Positions 49,062 to 58,809 of a DNA stretch of 64,000 bases are shown here, piece after piece. A model generated the notes under the pieces. The model was not told where the DNA came from and did no database searches. It saw only the letters and a list, made by a program, of their open reading frames with translations. Source of the DNA: Ruminococcus sp. Phil11 (GTDB taxonomy: Bacteria > Bacillota > Clostridia > Oscillospirales > Ruminococcaceae); assembly GCA_001940925.1 (NCBI GenBank), contig MSGZ01000021.1, forward strand, positions 91,090 to 155,089. Reading direction: 5' to 3'. Every line of letters starts with the position of its first letter. Within the stretch, counting starts at the first letter, position 1. Position numbers and translations under genes: made by a program.

Positions 49062-50183
49062 GTGAGAACGTCAAGCCAACAGAACCGGTATGAACGGCAG
49101 TGCAGAACCGTCTGCATCCTGACCGTTTTCGGGATGCTTGCGGCACTGCTGCTGACCGGCTGTATCGAACAGCCGCAGACGGATACGCCGCGCCCTGCCG
49201 AAACAGCGGCACAGACAACAACAGCCGCCGAAACAACAGCGATGCCTGTCACAACAGCAAAAACGACCGCATCAACCGCCGCGGAGACGACAACGACCGC
49301 TCCGGCGGAGACCTATAAAATGCCGTTCGGTGACATTGCGGACGCGGAGCTTCTGATCACGAACCGCCGGATCTATCCGCTGGTCTTTACGCCGTCCGCG
49401 GAGGCACAGCAGACGCTCGCAGAGGTACTGCGGACGGCCGAATGGAGACCTGTCGGTCTGTCCGGCAGCATGAATTGTCCGGGGACGCTCTATGTCCGGA
49501 ACGGCGAAGAAAGCTTCTCGCTGTATGCGAACAGCGAAAACTCGATCTATTTCAGGGACAAGGAACGGGTCGGAGAATATCTCGTCGGCAGCCAGACCGT
49601 GCAGGCTCTGCGGGACGCGTTTGCAGACAGTGACGGCTGCGCGCTGACCTACCGCGGCATGGATATCTATCTGGAGGATGAGATCTGGGCGAGTGAGGGA
49701 TGGTATCCGGAGCCTTCCGGCACGGCACCCTGCGGGGATTTCAGTCATGCAGATGTCTGCTTTATGGACGTCGGCCTGATGAGTTCCGTTTATGTGTGCA
49801 CGGATACGGCCGTGCAGCTGCTCTCGGATATCTTAAATGCGGCAGAATGGGAGCCGCTGCCGGATGACACGACAAACGAGATCGCACAGTACGGAAACTT
49901 CCAGACGATCTATATCAGCAATGACGGCTTCCGTTGTTCCTTCACATACCGCGGCGGCGGTCTCATAGTTTATCGGGATGAATCCGGCCGGCAGAAATAT
50001 CGCGCAAACGGCGGCGTTTCAGGTGCCCTGTTTGGTCTGTACAGTGCCGTCTATTATAACCGTGACCGCGTCGCAGGGACGTATTATGATTCGCAGAATG
50101 ACCGGACTGTCACGCAGGAATTTGACAATATCTGGGCAGGTGTGGCGGAAGCAAAAGCAGAAAAGCCGGAGATTTTTGATTGA
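49062..50183 (+). CDS. lipoprotein with duplicated domain, function unknown
   Basis: 373 aa from GTG (GGAGG 7 bases upstream). Lipobox LLLTGC near residue 33, a Thr/Ala linker (about 40-85), then two related domains of about 130 residues (LRTAEWRPVGLSGSMNCPGTLYV and LNAAEWEPLPDDTTNEIAQYG belong to equivalent segments; GRE-type strands follow). No family recognised. Followed by carbonic anhydrase after 28 bases, so possibly one transcript. Confidence 0.8.
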   Translation: MRTSSQQNRYERQCRTVCILTVFGMLAALLLTGCIEQPQTDTPRPAETAAQTTTAAETTAMPVTTAKTTASTAAETTTTAPAETYKMPFGDIADAELLITNRRIYPLVFTPSAEAQQTLAEVLRTAEWRPVGLSGSMNCPGTLYVRNGEESFSLYANSENSIYFRDKERVGEYLVGSQTVQALRDAFADSDGCALTYRGMDIYLEDEIWASEGWYPEPSGTAPCGDFSHADVCFMDVGLMSSVYVCTDTAVQLLSDILNAAEWEPLPDDTTNEIAQYGNFQTIYISNDGFRCSFTYRGGGLIVYRDESGRQKYRANGGVSGALFGLYSAVYYNRDRVAGTYYDSQNDRTVTQEFDNIWAGVAEAKAEKPEIFD

Positions 50184-50211
50184 TATCCCGGCTGCAGAGG
50201 AGGAATCAGAT

Positions 50212-50781
50212 ATGGAAGCATACAGGATCACCGCGGCGGAGGCCATGGAGCGGCTCATCGCGGGCAACCGGAAGTATCTCGCGGCGCGGGAGCTGACCTG
50301 CGATGTCTCGCCGGAAACGCTGCTGAAAGCAGACCGGAGCGGTCAGCAGCCCTACGCGATCATTGTCACCTGCTCGGATTCCCGCGTCATTCCGGAGCTG
50401 ATCTTTTCCGCGGGCATCGGCGATCTGTTCGTGATCCGCGTCGCGGGCAATGTGATCGACCCGCATCAGCTCGGCAGCATTGAATATGCCGCTTCGCATC
50501 TCGGTACGGGACTGATCGTTGTGCTCGGGCATACGCACTGCGGTGCGGTCGATGCGGCGATGAACCACGCGCCGGACGGCTACATCAAATACATCACCGA
50601 CGAGATTGCCGCGGCGATCGGCGACGAGCAGGACGAGGTGCGCGCCTGCTGCCTGAATGTGAAAAGCAGCTGCGCGGAGATCGAAAAGAGCCTTGAGATC
50701 CGGCAGGATGAGGCGGAATACGGCCTGCGGGTCGTCGGTGCGCTTTACCGGCTGGAAACGGGAGAAGTCGAGTTCCTGTGA
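50212..50781 (+). CDS. beta-carbonic anhydrase
   Basis: 189 aa. Zinc ligands are visible: CSDSRVIPE (Cys and the Asp-Arg dyad) and GHTHCGA (His and Cys). AGNVIDPHQLGSIEYA is the usual core. It interconverts CO2 and bicarbonate, supporting carboxylations, for example the reductive carboxylation proposed for 4-9 kb. ATG follows GAGGAGGAATCAGAT. Confidence 0.94.
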   Translation: MEAYRITAAEAMERLIAGNRKYLAARELTCDVSPETLLKADRSGQQPYAIIVTCSDSRVIPELIFSAGIGDLFVIRVAGNVIDPHQLGSIEYAASHLGTGLIVVLGHTHCGAVDAAMNHAPDGYIKYITDEIAAAIGDEQDEVRACCLNVKSSCAEIEKSLEIRQDEAEYGLRVVGALYRLETGEVEFL

Positions 50782-50859
50782 GCGTCCGGCAATATTGCCG
50801 AAAACCGCGCGCAGGATTTGTGCGAACCGCTGAAATCCGCGAAAATCGGCGGATTTGTA

Positions 50860-50888
50860 TTGATGCGGCGGAAAAACTGTGGTATACT
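50860..50888 (+). promoter_or_regulatory. flavodoxin promoter
   Basis: TTGATG, 17-base spacer, TATACT. Confidence 0.6.
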
Positions 50889-50951
50889 GAGACTGCGGAA
50901 TACAGAAAAACCGCAGTGAATGAAAGAAACAGAATGCAAGGAGGAAACAGC

Positions 50952-51431
50952 ATGAGCAAAATTCTGGTCGCTTATTTTTCTGCAAGCGGCATCACCGGCT
51001 ATGCCGCGAAAACGCTGGCAGAGGCAGCAGACGCCGATCTTTACGAGATCAAGCCTGCGGTACCGTATACGGAAGCAGATCTGGACTGGCGTGACAAACA
51101 GTCCCGCAGCAGCGTGGAGATGAATGACAGCAGCTCCCGCCCTGCACTGGCAGATACCGATGCGGATATCGCGTCACATGACACGATCTTTCTCGGATTC
51201 CCGGTCTGGTGGTACATCGCGCCGACGATCATCAACAGCTTTCTGGAAAGCTATGATTTTACCGGCAAACGGATCATTCTGTTTGCGACATCGGGCGGAA
51301 GCAAGTTCGGCAAGGCTGCCGAGCATCTGCGTCCGAGCGCACCGGGCGCGGAGATCACCGAGGGCAGGATGCTCAACGGCAGACCCTCTGCCGCAAGCCT
51401 GAAACCGTGGCTGGAATCGCTGGGAATCTGA
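50952..51431 (+). CDS. flavodoxin
   Basis: 159 aa, intact flavodoxin of the Flavodoxin_4 type: FMN loop AYFSASGITGYAAKTLAE, LGFPVWWYIAPTIINSFLE, LFATSGGSKFGKAAEHLR. Low-potential electron carrier. RBS AAGGAGGA. Contrast with the truncated flavodoxin at 38339. Confidence 0.92.
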   Translation: MSKILVAYFSASGITGYAAKTLAEAADADLYEIKPAVPYTEADLDWRDKQSRSSVEMNDSSSRPALADTDADIASHDTIFLGFPVWWYIAPTIINSFLESYDFTGKRIILFATSGGSKFGKAAEHLRPSAPGAEITEGRMLNGRPSAASLKPWLESLGI

Positions 51432-51513
51432 GCGGTGCTTCCGGCAGATCAAAAAGCGTGCTCCTGTTATGAGATGAAAAAAGGATGCCGGCTGTTAGGT
51501 ACTGCGCTGATAT

Positions 51514-51673
51514 ATTGATGTCCCAACTATCTCTTGAAGATATCTGCTTGTCTTTTTGCCGTGATACTGCGTTAGAAATCCTTGCCTTGCGTCAGCAAGG
51601 CGGCGGCTTTCTGCCTTGTCTCACGACAAAAATCCTGCGCATCTATTCTTCAAGATTTAATTGGTACATCAAT
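51514..51673. repeat. 160-bp MITE-like imperfect inverted repeat
   Basis: The ends match as inverted repeats over about 27 bases: ATTGATGTCCCAACTATC... at 51514 and the complement of ...TTAATTGGTACATCAAT at 51673, both containing TCTTGAAGA. The match continues inward (TTTTTGCCGTGA against TCACGACAAAAA; GCAAGG/CCTTGC at the centre), so the element folds into one long hairpin. No transposase is inside. It lies in the 600-base space between flavodoxin and the DUF4230 gene, where I see no gene. Confidence 0.65.
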
Positions 51674-51684
51674 AGAAGAATTAA

Positions 51685-51729
51685 GCCATAGTATTTCTGA
51701 TGTAAGGTCAGAGGTACTATGGCGTTTTT
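51685..51729 (+). terminator. terminator
   Basis: GCCATAGTA...CTGA with TCAG...TACTATGGC, then GTTTTTATT, just after the MITE-like element. Confidence 0.75.
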
Positions 51730-52029
51730 ATTGACAACAATCCAATGCAGTACTATCATTGTTTCTAACACCAATCGGAATATAATTTCGCTTTATTTTT
51801 GATTATCCTATCTTGAGTGATTATCCTGCCGTAAGATTTGGCTGGGCGCGCCGCGCTAATTTGCCGGAAAGAGCAAAATAACCGACCGTAATCCGCTGAT
51901 CTTGCTATTTATTCTTTTGGCGGTATCTGGTATAATACAGACATGAGAGACAGACTATCAAAAACTGCTCTCCGATCTTTTCACCGGGATCGTACTCAAA
52001 AAATCTGAAGTCAAAAGGAGGAAATGCCA

Positions 52030-52713
52030 ATGAAAACAACCGCCATGATCCTTGCAGCGGTGCTCGGCATCGGTACGGTCGGCGGCTCCGGGGCGTACAT
52101 CTATCATCTTTCGGCGCAGACCAAAGCACTGGAAGCGGAAAACGCCAATCTGCAAAGCTACATCACCAAGCATGATATGGAAGCGGAGGCCGAAGCGCGC
52201 GTGAAGTCCGTGCAGATCTTTGATGTGATGCGGAACGCAAGCAAACTCGTGACGGCTGAAGAAGATTATTCAAGGGATGTGACCATTTCCAAGGGCACAA
52301 AGGAATGGTGGGGCGTTGCGGAGCGGAAGCTGACCTTCACGTATACCGGAATGATCTCTGCCGGCATTGAGCTTTCGGAGGTCACATATACGCTGGACAA
52401 GGATGCGAACACGATCTGCATCACGGTGCCGGACGCGGTCATCATGCCGCAGACGGTAGACCTCGAAAACATCAAATTCCGTGAGGAAAACGGGCTGTTC
52501 AGTTTTATTACGGGAGACATCAGCTCGGCGGAGTTCACGGACAAGATCAGTGCCGTGATGAAGGAACAGGAAAGCCAGACGATCGCCAAAGGCGCGCTGC
52601 TGCACGATGCGAGGGAGCAGGCGAAGGAAGTGCTTGGCGGAATCCTGTCCGCATCCGGCGTGACGGAATACTACGACGTAACATTTTCGGGAGACAACGA
52701 AGAGGAGATGTGA
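52030..52713 (+). CDS. DUF4230-like membrane-anchored protein
   Basis: 227 aa. N-terminal helix (MILAAVLGIGTVGGSGAYIYHL), a short coiled coil (LEAENANLQSYI), then a beta-rich domain with the DUF4230 pattern (KLTFTYTGMISAGIELSEV, ITVPDAVIMPQTVDLENI, a helical tail with EQESQTIAKGALLHDAREQ). Function unknown in the family. ATG 52030 is 8 bases after AGGAGG. Confidence 0.8.
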   Translation: MKTTAMILAAVLGIGTVGGSGAYIYHLSAQTKALEAENANLQSYITKHDMEAEAEARVKSVQIFDVMRNASKLVTAEEDYSRDVTISKGTKEWWGVAERKLTFTYTGMISAGIELSEVTYTLDKDANTICITVPDAVIMPQTVDLENIKFREENGLFSFITGDISSAEFTDKISAVMKEQESQTIAKGALLHDAREQAKEVLGGILSASGVTEYYDVTFSGDNEEEM

Positions 52714-52716
52714 AAT

Positions 52717-52863
52717 ATGATGCATGTCAGGGAGCGGCTGCTGTCGATCCGTCTGACGGAGCGTCTGAAAAAGCAGCCCGGCCTTGCGGATAAGCTCGCG
52801 ATCGAGCTCCGCACACGGCATCGGACAGCAGAAGAAAAGAAAGCATCTGAGGAGAGGAAATAA
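52717..52863 (+). CDS. 48-residue charged small protein
   Basis: Three bases after the DUF4230 stop, with GGAG 9 bases before the ATG (MMHVRERLLSIRLTERLKK at the start, EEKKASEERK at the end). Strongly helical and Arg/Lys/Glu-rich, no Cys. Probably translationally coupled to the DUF4230 gene. No family recognised. Confidence 0.6.
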   Translation: MMHVRERLLSIRLTERLKKQPGLADKLAIELRTRHRTAEEKKASEERK

Positions 52864-52899
52864 CCTGAGGGAGAGAACTTCACTTAGGGGGAGAGGGCG

Positions 52900-52935
52900 A
52901 AGGCTCCTTATCCGCACGGGCGGATAGGGAGCCTT
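52900..52935. terminator. terminator after DUF4230 unit
   Basis: AAGGCTCCTTATCCGC with GCGGATAGGGAGCCTT, 4-base loop; no T run on the plus strand. Confidence 0.6.
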
Positions 52936-52941
52936 CATGTA

Positions 52942-52970
52942 TTGACATTCTGCGCCGGATGCTTTATAAT
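52942..52970 (+). promoter_or_regulatory. promoter of the guanylate-kinase-like gene
   Basis: Perfect consensus TTGACA, 17-base spacer, TATAAT. Confidence 0.9.
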
Positions 52971-53009
52971 AGAAACGATCGTTACAGACATGGAAAGGGG
53001 AGTGCAAAG

Positions 53010-53603
53010 GTGCATCATCTGTTTTATCTCATGGGAAAGAGCGCGTCCGGCAAGGATTCGCTGTATCATATCCTGTCGGAGCGGCTGCCGCTTCTGCCGG
53101 TTGTGCTGTATACCACAAGGCCGCAGCGTGCACATGAGCAGGACGGCAGGGACTATCATTTCATCGGGCAGACGGAGCTTGCGGCGATGCGCGCATCCGG
53201 CGAGCTGATCGAGGAGCGCACGTATCACACGGTCGCGGGGGACTGGACATACTGCACAGCAAAGGGTTCTGTTCCGCTGGCGCAGGGGGACTGTCTGGGT
53301 ATCGGAACGCCGGAATCCTTTGAACAGCTCCGCGGGTATCTCGGCACGGATACCGTGATCCCGCTGTATATCGAGGTCGAGGACGGGCTCCGGCTGCAGC
53401 GCGCGCTGGATCGCGAGCGGGCACAGGAGAAGCCGAATTACGCGGAGCTCTGCCGCCGGTTCCTGACCGATACGGAGGATTTTTCAGAGGAGAAGCTTGC
53501 GCGTGCGGGAATCGTGCGGCGGTTTCAGAATCTGGAACTGGAAGCATGTGCTGCGGAGCTGACCGCATTTATCAAATCGAACAGCGCACAGACAGAAACC
53601 TGA
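53010..53603 (+). CDS. guanylate-kinase-like protein
   Basis: 197 aa from GTG (GGGGAG 7 bases upstream). P-loop LMGKSASGKDS, then YTTRPQRAHEQDGRDYHFIG, the GMP-binding region of guanylate kinases (TTRPxRxxExxGxDYxF). The second half (LYIEVEDGLRLQRALDRERAQ) is the lid. Differs from housekeeping Gmk by the K-S-A-S-G-K-D loop, a group of stand-alone Gmk paralogues in Firmicutes; may act on another nucleotide. Confidence 0.82.
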   Translation: MHHLFYLMGKSASGKDSLYHILSERLPLLPVVLYTTRPQRAHEQDGRDYHFIGQTELAAMRASGELIEERTYHTVAGDWTYCTAKGSVPLAQGDCLGIGTPESFEQLRGYLGTDTVIPLYIEVEDGLRLQRALDRERAQEKPNYAELCRRFLTDTEDFSEEKLARAGIVRRFQNLELEACAAELTAFIKSNSAQTET

Positions 53604-53612
53604 ATACACACA

Positions 53613-53644
53613 AACGCCGCCGGTCCTGCCTGACCGGCGGCGTT
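53613..53644. terminator. bidirectional terminator
   Basis: AACGCCGCCGGTC with its complement and a 6-base loop, between convergent genes. Confidence 0.8.
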
Positions 53645-53671
53645 ATTGTTTGGAATGCATTGCTGATGTTT

Positions 53672-54187
53672 TTATCCCCGCGCTGCTTTTTTTGCTTTGT
53701 AGGCTTCTGTGTCGATCGCACCGGATGCGATCATTTTTTCTGCCCAGAGCTGCAGTGCCTCGATCGTCACCGACATTTTTTCCAGCTCATCCTGGATCTC
53801 GATGAAATCGTCAAGCTCGTCATTGGAGATGCCGCCGTCTGCCGCAATCTCGATCAGGCGGTCTTTTTTCGTGCTGACACGGTTCAGCGACGCGATCATT
53901 TCCAGAATGATCCGCGAGAGATCACGAATCTGTACCTCCGGGACATAGACCTGCCCGATCCGGCAGACCCGCGCACAGAAATAATTGCAGAGGTCAGGCT
54001 TGTTGTAAGCCTCTGCCATGGCAAGGATTTCCTCCGGATATGGCACGGTTTTCTCATTCTCGATCTTTTCCAGCCTGTCCGGCGTGATGACCTTCAGCAG
54101 CTCACCGGCCTTTTCACGGGTCAGTCCCAGCTCCTCACGCGCAAGCTGATACGGCGTTTTGTTCTGCTTCACGGATGCTCTGCCCAT
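53672..54187 (-). CDS. XRE-type helix-turn-helix protein
   Basis: 171 aa. N-terminal HTH (YQLAREELGLTREKAGELLKVIT, PDRLEKIENEKTVPYPEEIL), then a region with CNYFCARVCRIG and a helical C-terminus. The three-Cys stretch could be structural. Regulator of unknown target; own promoter at about 54237-54265 (TTGCAA, 17, TATAAT on the minus strand). Confidence 0.85.
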   Translation of the reverse strand: MGRASVKQNKTPYQLAREELGLTREKAGELLKVITPDRLEKIENEKTVPYPEEILAMAEAYNKPDLCNYFCARVCRIGQVYVPEVQIRDLSRIILEMIASLNRVSTKKDRLIEIAADGGISNDELDDFIEIQDELEKMSVTIEALQLWAEKMIASGAIDTEAYKAKKAARG

Positions 54188-54236
54188 AATTTCACCTCAG
54201 TTCGTCCGGTATCATGCGGGTTCGGTCTCTGCTGCT

Positions 54237-54265
54237 ATTATAGCACGGAACGGATGAAATTGCAA
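54237..54265 (-). promoter_or_regulatory. promoter of the XRE gene
   Basis: Minus strand TTGCAA, 17-base spacer, TATAAT, 50 bases before ATG. Confidence 0.7.
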
Positions 54266-54280
54266 TGGGCTTTCGATAAA

Positions 54281-54313
54281 AAAGACAGCCGGCTTTTTCA
54301 GTCGGCTGTCTTT
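54281..54313. terminator. terminator of the sigma/anti-sigma operon
   Basis: AAAGACAGCCG with its complement around an 11-base loop; T6 on the minus strand. Confidence 0.8.
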
Positions 54314-54352
54314 ATGTTTTCCTTTATGATTGTCAGCTGCGGGACTGCTGCC

Positions 54353-56002
54353 TTATTCCGCAGATTCCCATGTAATACAGGGCTGCTCCGGAATCGAATT
54401 GACCCATGCCGGATATTCCTGCGTGGAATCCAGATATTCCTTTAGGCTGTGTAGTCCGCTGTGTTCCGAAGCATCAGGATTGACCATGCTGTCATTCCAC
54501 GCTGTCAGCACATTGTCCGGCAGTTCCTCGGCGTAATGCGTTTCAGCAAATTTCACCTGCGTGTTTCCGATTTCCGACAGCGAATCCTTCGGAATCGTAT
54601 AGAAATAATAGTAGTTGCTGCAAGTATTGAAATGTCTGATAAAATCAACCGGCGGATCATCCAGAATGAATGCGGAAAAGTTCAGTGTCAGACTGTCGGC
54701 TGCTGTGATGCTGCCGCCGGTGCACTCGAAATTATAATAGTTTTCCGGAAGCTGCAAATCCTTGAACGCAAAATAGAGCACATCATTTGTTTCAAACAGT
54801 TCCTCGTTTATGCCGAACTGACTGTACCATTCCGCTGCTTCCATTTCCATATAACCGCGGTCTGTTTCGTCAATCAGCGGCTGCAGATCATTCATACTGC
54901 GCAGCACCTTCGCTGTGCCTTTATCCGGTACGGTGGGACTTTCTGTATCGTCGCCGCCGAAACTAATCAGTTCTTCGAGCAGCGGAACTAGGTTTTCCGG
55001 CACTGTGTCCGGCTGCGGGTCAGCGTCTGCGGTGAGCGTTTCTTCCGCCGGTTCATCCGCAATGAGCCGGATGCCGGGTTCGCCGTTCGCAGTGATGAGC
55101 CAGCTGTTCTGTTCAACCAGATGAACAAACCATTCAAGCCGTTCCGATTCAGCTTCCGGCGCATCCGTCAGGAAGGGTTCCAGCGGAATTTCGTCATACG
55201 AAGTGCTGACCTCCGTGATTTCCGGCAGCGCGCCCTCCGGAACCGCAAAGACAAATGCCGTATTCGGCTGTGCATACTGTCGTTTCTCTGTTTCAAAGTA
55301 CCGTACAGCCTGCTCCGCATCCGTCAATGCACCGATTTGCAGATGCAGCTTGCCGGACTGCGTCAGTGTTCCGGTGATCAAAGCGAGATCCTCCAGATTG
55401 TCTGGAACCTCCTGCATCGGAAGCCCGATGAAATAGATGTCATATACTTCGTCGTCTTCTCCATAGACGAAGTGACGAATATTTCCGGGCTTTAAACGCC
55501 CCGTTTCCAATGGCGGCTGTTCTTCCCCTAATTCGTCGAGAAATGCATACAGTTTCGTATCTGCCGGAAGACAGTCATAATAACCGGCGAGGTCACTTTT
55601 ATCTTCCCAGTGGAAAAATGTGCAGCCGTCCGGCACGATCCATGTATTCGCAGATACCTCTGTGACCGGTTCGTCAGGCTCGCTTTCTGCGAATCCCGCA
55701 TCATTCTGCTGTGCACGGCGGACGGCTTCTCTGCCGACCGGCACCGCGACTGCCGTACACAGCACGACCGCCGCAGCGATCCCGGCTGTCCATGCCCGCA
55801 GGCGCGCCGGTGATTTTTCTGTCTTTTGCTTCATCGTCTGATTCCTCCTTTGCGTGATCACGGGTTTCACCGTCCGCGCAGGAGCATCGGTTTCCGGTTC
55901 CGCACCGGTCAGCGGAGCACCGCTTTTCTGCCATTCGTCCAGTTCATCCAGCAGGTCCTGCGGCAGACTGCCCAGTGCCTGAATGAGATCCTGCTCTTTC
56001 AT
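54353..56002 (-). CDS. putative transmembrane anti-sigma factor
   Basis: 549 aa. N-terminal cytoplasmic stretch of about 65 residues (EQDLIQALGSLPQDLLDELDEW), one transmembrane helix at about 70-88 (AGIAAAVVLCTAVAVPVG), then a large outer region of about 450 residues containing two similar halves, each with a phrase like WFVHLVEQNSWLI or FHWEDKSDLAGYYDCL. It begins with an ATGA overlap with the sigma gene, the usual sign of an anti-sigma/sensor partner. No zinc HxxxCxxC motif is present. Signal unknown. Confidence 0.8.
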   Translation of the reverse strand: MKEQDLIQALGSLPQDLLDELDEWQKSGAPLTGAEPETDAPARTVKPVITQRRNQTMKQKTEKSPARLRAWTAGIAAAVVLCTAVAVPVGREAVRRAQQNDAGFAESEPDEPVTEVSANTWIVPDGCTFFHWEDKSDLAGYYDCLPADTKLYAFLDELGEEQPPLETGRLKPGNIRHFVYGEDDEVYDIYFIGLPMQEVPDNLEDLALITGTLTQSGKLHLQIGALTDAEQAVRYFETEKRQYAQPNTAFVFAVPEGALPEITEVSTSYDEIPLEPFLTDAPEAESERLEWFVHLVEQNSWLITANGEPGIRLIADEPAEETLTADADPQPDTVPENLVPLLEELISFGGDDTESPTVPDKGTAKVLRSMNDLQPLIDETDRGYMEMEAAEWYSQFGINEELFETNDVLYFAFKDLQLPENYYNFECTGGSITAADSLTLNFSAFILDDPPVDFIRHFNTCSNYYYFYTIPKDSLSEIGNTQVKFAETHYAEELPDNVLTAWNDSMVNPDASEHSGLHSLKEYLDSTQEYPAWVNSIPEQPCITWESAE

Positions 56003-56556
56003 AAGAAACCCTCCTCCTTCAGAAATGTACGCATCTTTTCCTTTGTTCGCTTGAGGATCATTTTCACGCGCCCGACCGTCGAGCCGTGCGCCGCGGCGAT
56101 CTCCGCGATCGGCTGCATCGAATAATACCGCGACAGAAAGACATTTCTGTGCTCCTTCGGCAGCGAGCGCAGGAACCGTTCCACAGCTTCCTGCAGTGCA
56201 ATTTTGTCCAGATGCGATTCCAGATCTTCGTCTGATGTGAGATAGGGTGACAGTTCATCGAGTGCCGCTGCAAACTCTCCGCCGCCGCGCTTTGCCGTGC
56301 GGATCGCAGAAAGCCTGTCCAGTGCAAGATTCCGCGTGATGCGCGAAACGAACGCCGTCAGGGAGCGCGGTTCCGCAGGCGGGATCGCATTCCAGAGCTT
56401 CATCAGGACATCGTTTGTGCATTCCTCCGCATCCTGTCGATCGCCCAGGATCCGGTATGCCATGGTGCTGCAGAGCTTGCCGTACTGCGCCTCCGCGGCA
56501 CTTAACGCGCGCTCATCACGCAGCAGAAACATCTGCAGAAGCTCTTGTTCCGTCAT
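55999..56556 (-). CDS. ECF-type RNA polymerase sigma factor
   Basis: 185 aa. Region 2: RILGDRQDAEECTNDVLMKLWNAIPP; region 4: LPKEHRNVFLSRYYSMQPIAEIAAAHG followed by VGRVKMILKRTKEKMR. Region 3 is absent, as in ECF sigmas. ATG 56556 has GGAGG 8 bases upstream. It directs core polymerase to its own regulon, likely including this operon. Confidence 0.93.
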   Translation of the reverse strand: MTEQELLQMFLLRDERALSAAEAQYGKLCSTMAYRILGDRQDAEECTNDVLMKLWNAIPPAEPRSLTAFVSRITRNLALDRLSAIRTAKRGGGEFAAALDELSPYLTSDEDLESHLDKIALQEAVERFLRSLPKEHRNVFLSRYYSMQPIAEIAAAHGSTVGRVKMILKRTKEKMRTFLKEEGFL

Positions 56557-56685
56557 GCGGGATCCCTCCTTTCTCACGGGATGACTGCCCTTCTCACTTT
56601 ATCCGACGGCAAATGAAGGGCAAAGGTAACGGGAATCGGATTTTTTTATTTGCGATACAGCGGCGGTATACGCCGGGGCAGAATC

Positions 56686-56715
56686 ATTATAGCACGGGAA
56701 TGCCTGCAAAGTCAA
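56686..56715 (-). promoter_or_regulatory. promoter of the sigma operon
   Basis: Minus strand TTGACT, 18-base spacer, TATAAT: a sigma-A type site, not an ECF-type one. Confidence 0.55.
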
Positions 56716-56740
56716 ATATACAGCATTTTCCGGCAAACGA

Positions 56741-56771
56741 AAAGCAGCACCTGAGATCAAGGTGCTGCTTT
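56741..56771. terminator. eno terminator
   Basis: AAAGCAGCACCT with its complement, 7-base loop, TTTTCGTTTG on the minus strand, 140 bases after the eno stop. Confidence 0.75.
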
Positions 56772-56911
56772 CTGAAATACGGAAAGAGATATCAGTCCAG
56801 AGCCCATTCTGTGCTTTCGGTCTGGAGCCTTGTCATCTGTGTGAAAATGCCGTTCTGCTGCAGGGGTGCTGCGGGTACCGGCTTCGGCGACTCTGCCGCG
56901 CGCTCTGATCG

Positions 56912-58267
<1,356 letters not shown>

Positions 58268-58353
58268 TCATGTAATACCCGTGCGCAGACCCGCAAGGCA
58301 AAAGGCTCGCACTTCCTCTTGCCTTGCCGAAAGGAGTCTGCTGATCTATTCGC

Positions 58354-58369
58354 GTTAGCATATGCTAAC
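58354..58369. promoter_or_regulatory. 16-bp palindrome at the eno transcription start
   Basis: Perfect GTTAGCATATGCTAAC located 6-21 bases after the -10 box, a typical position for a repressor operator. Confidence 0.55.
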
Positions 58370-58375
58370 TATTAT

Positions 58376-58404
58376 ATTATAGCATATACATGCAAATTTG
58401 TCAA
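58376..58404 (-). promoter_or_regulatory. eno promoter
   Basis: Perfect consensus on the minus strand: TTGACA, 17-base spacer, TATAAT; the leader is about 155 bases. Upstream, 58405-58809, I see no gene. Confidence 0.9.
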
Positions 58405-58809
58405 TACGGTTAGATTTGCCTGCCTGATCAAATCAGCGGTCATTCGATGAAGATTTATTCAAACAAAAGTGCCTGCAATATATCACATTTGACGGTTCGG
58501 GTCATCGGCGGGAGCGGCGCATTCCCATTCCGGAAGATTCCTTTTATTTTTTTGCAGGAAAGGGCGATAAGAACGGAACGGCGGCGATCAAACGAAGCAT
58601 CTGGCCGAGTGCGCGAGTAATTGTGAACCCGTTTGAAGTGTCTGAACAGCTTTGAAGGTTGTCAGGCGGACTGAAACAGCCGAAATTCGTTTCTTTTGAA
58701 TAAAAACCTATTGACTTTCGCGTCTGAAATGTAACATAATATAACTACTATATTGATTGGCAATCGCAAAGGGGTAAGCGTCATGGCAAATGAGAAGCAT
58801 GGGCGATGA

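Noticed and set aside
51485-51691. 68-residue frame
   Set aside because: It lies inside the long inverted repeat at 51514-51673 and its sequence is explained by that element.
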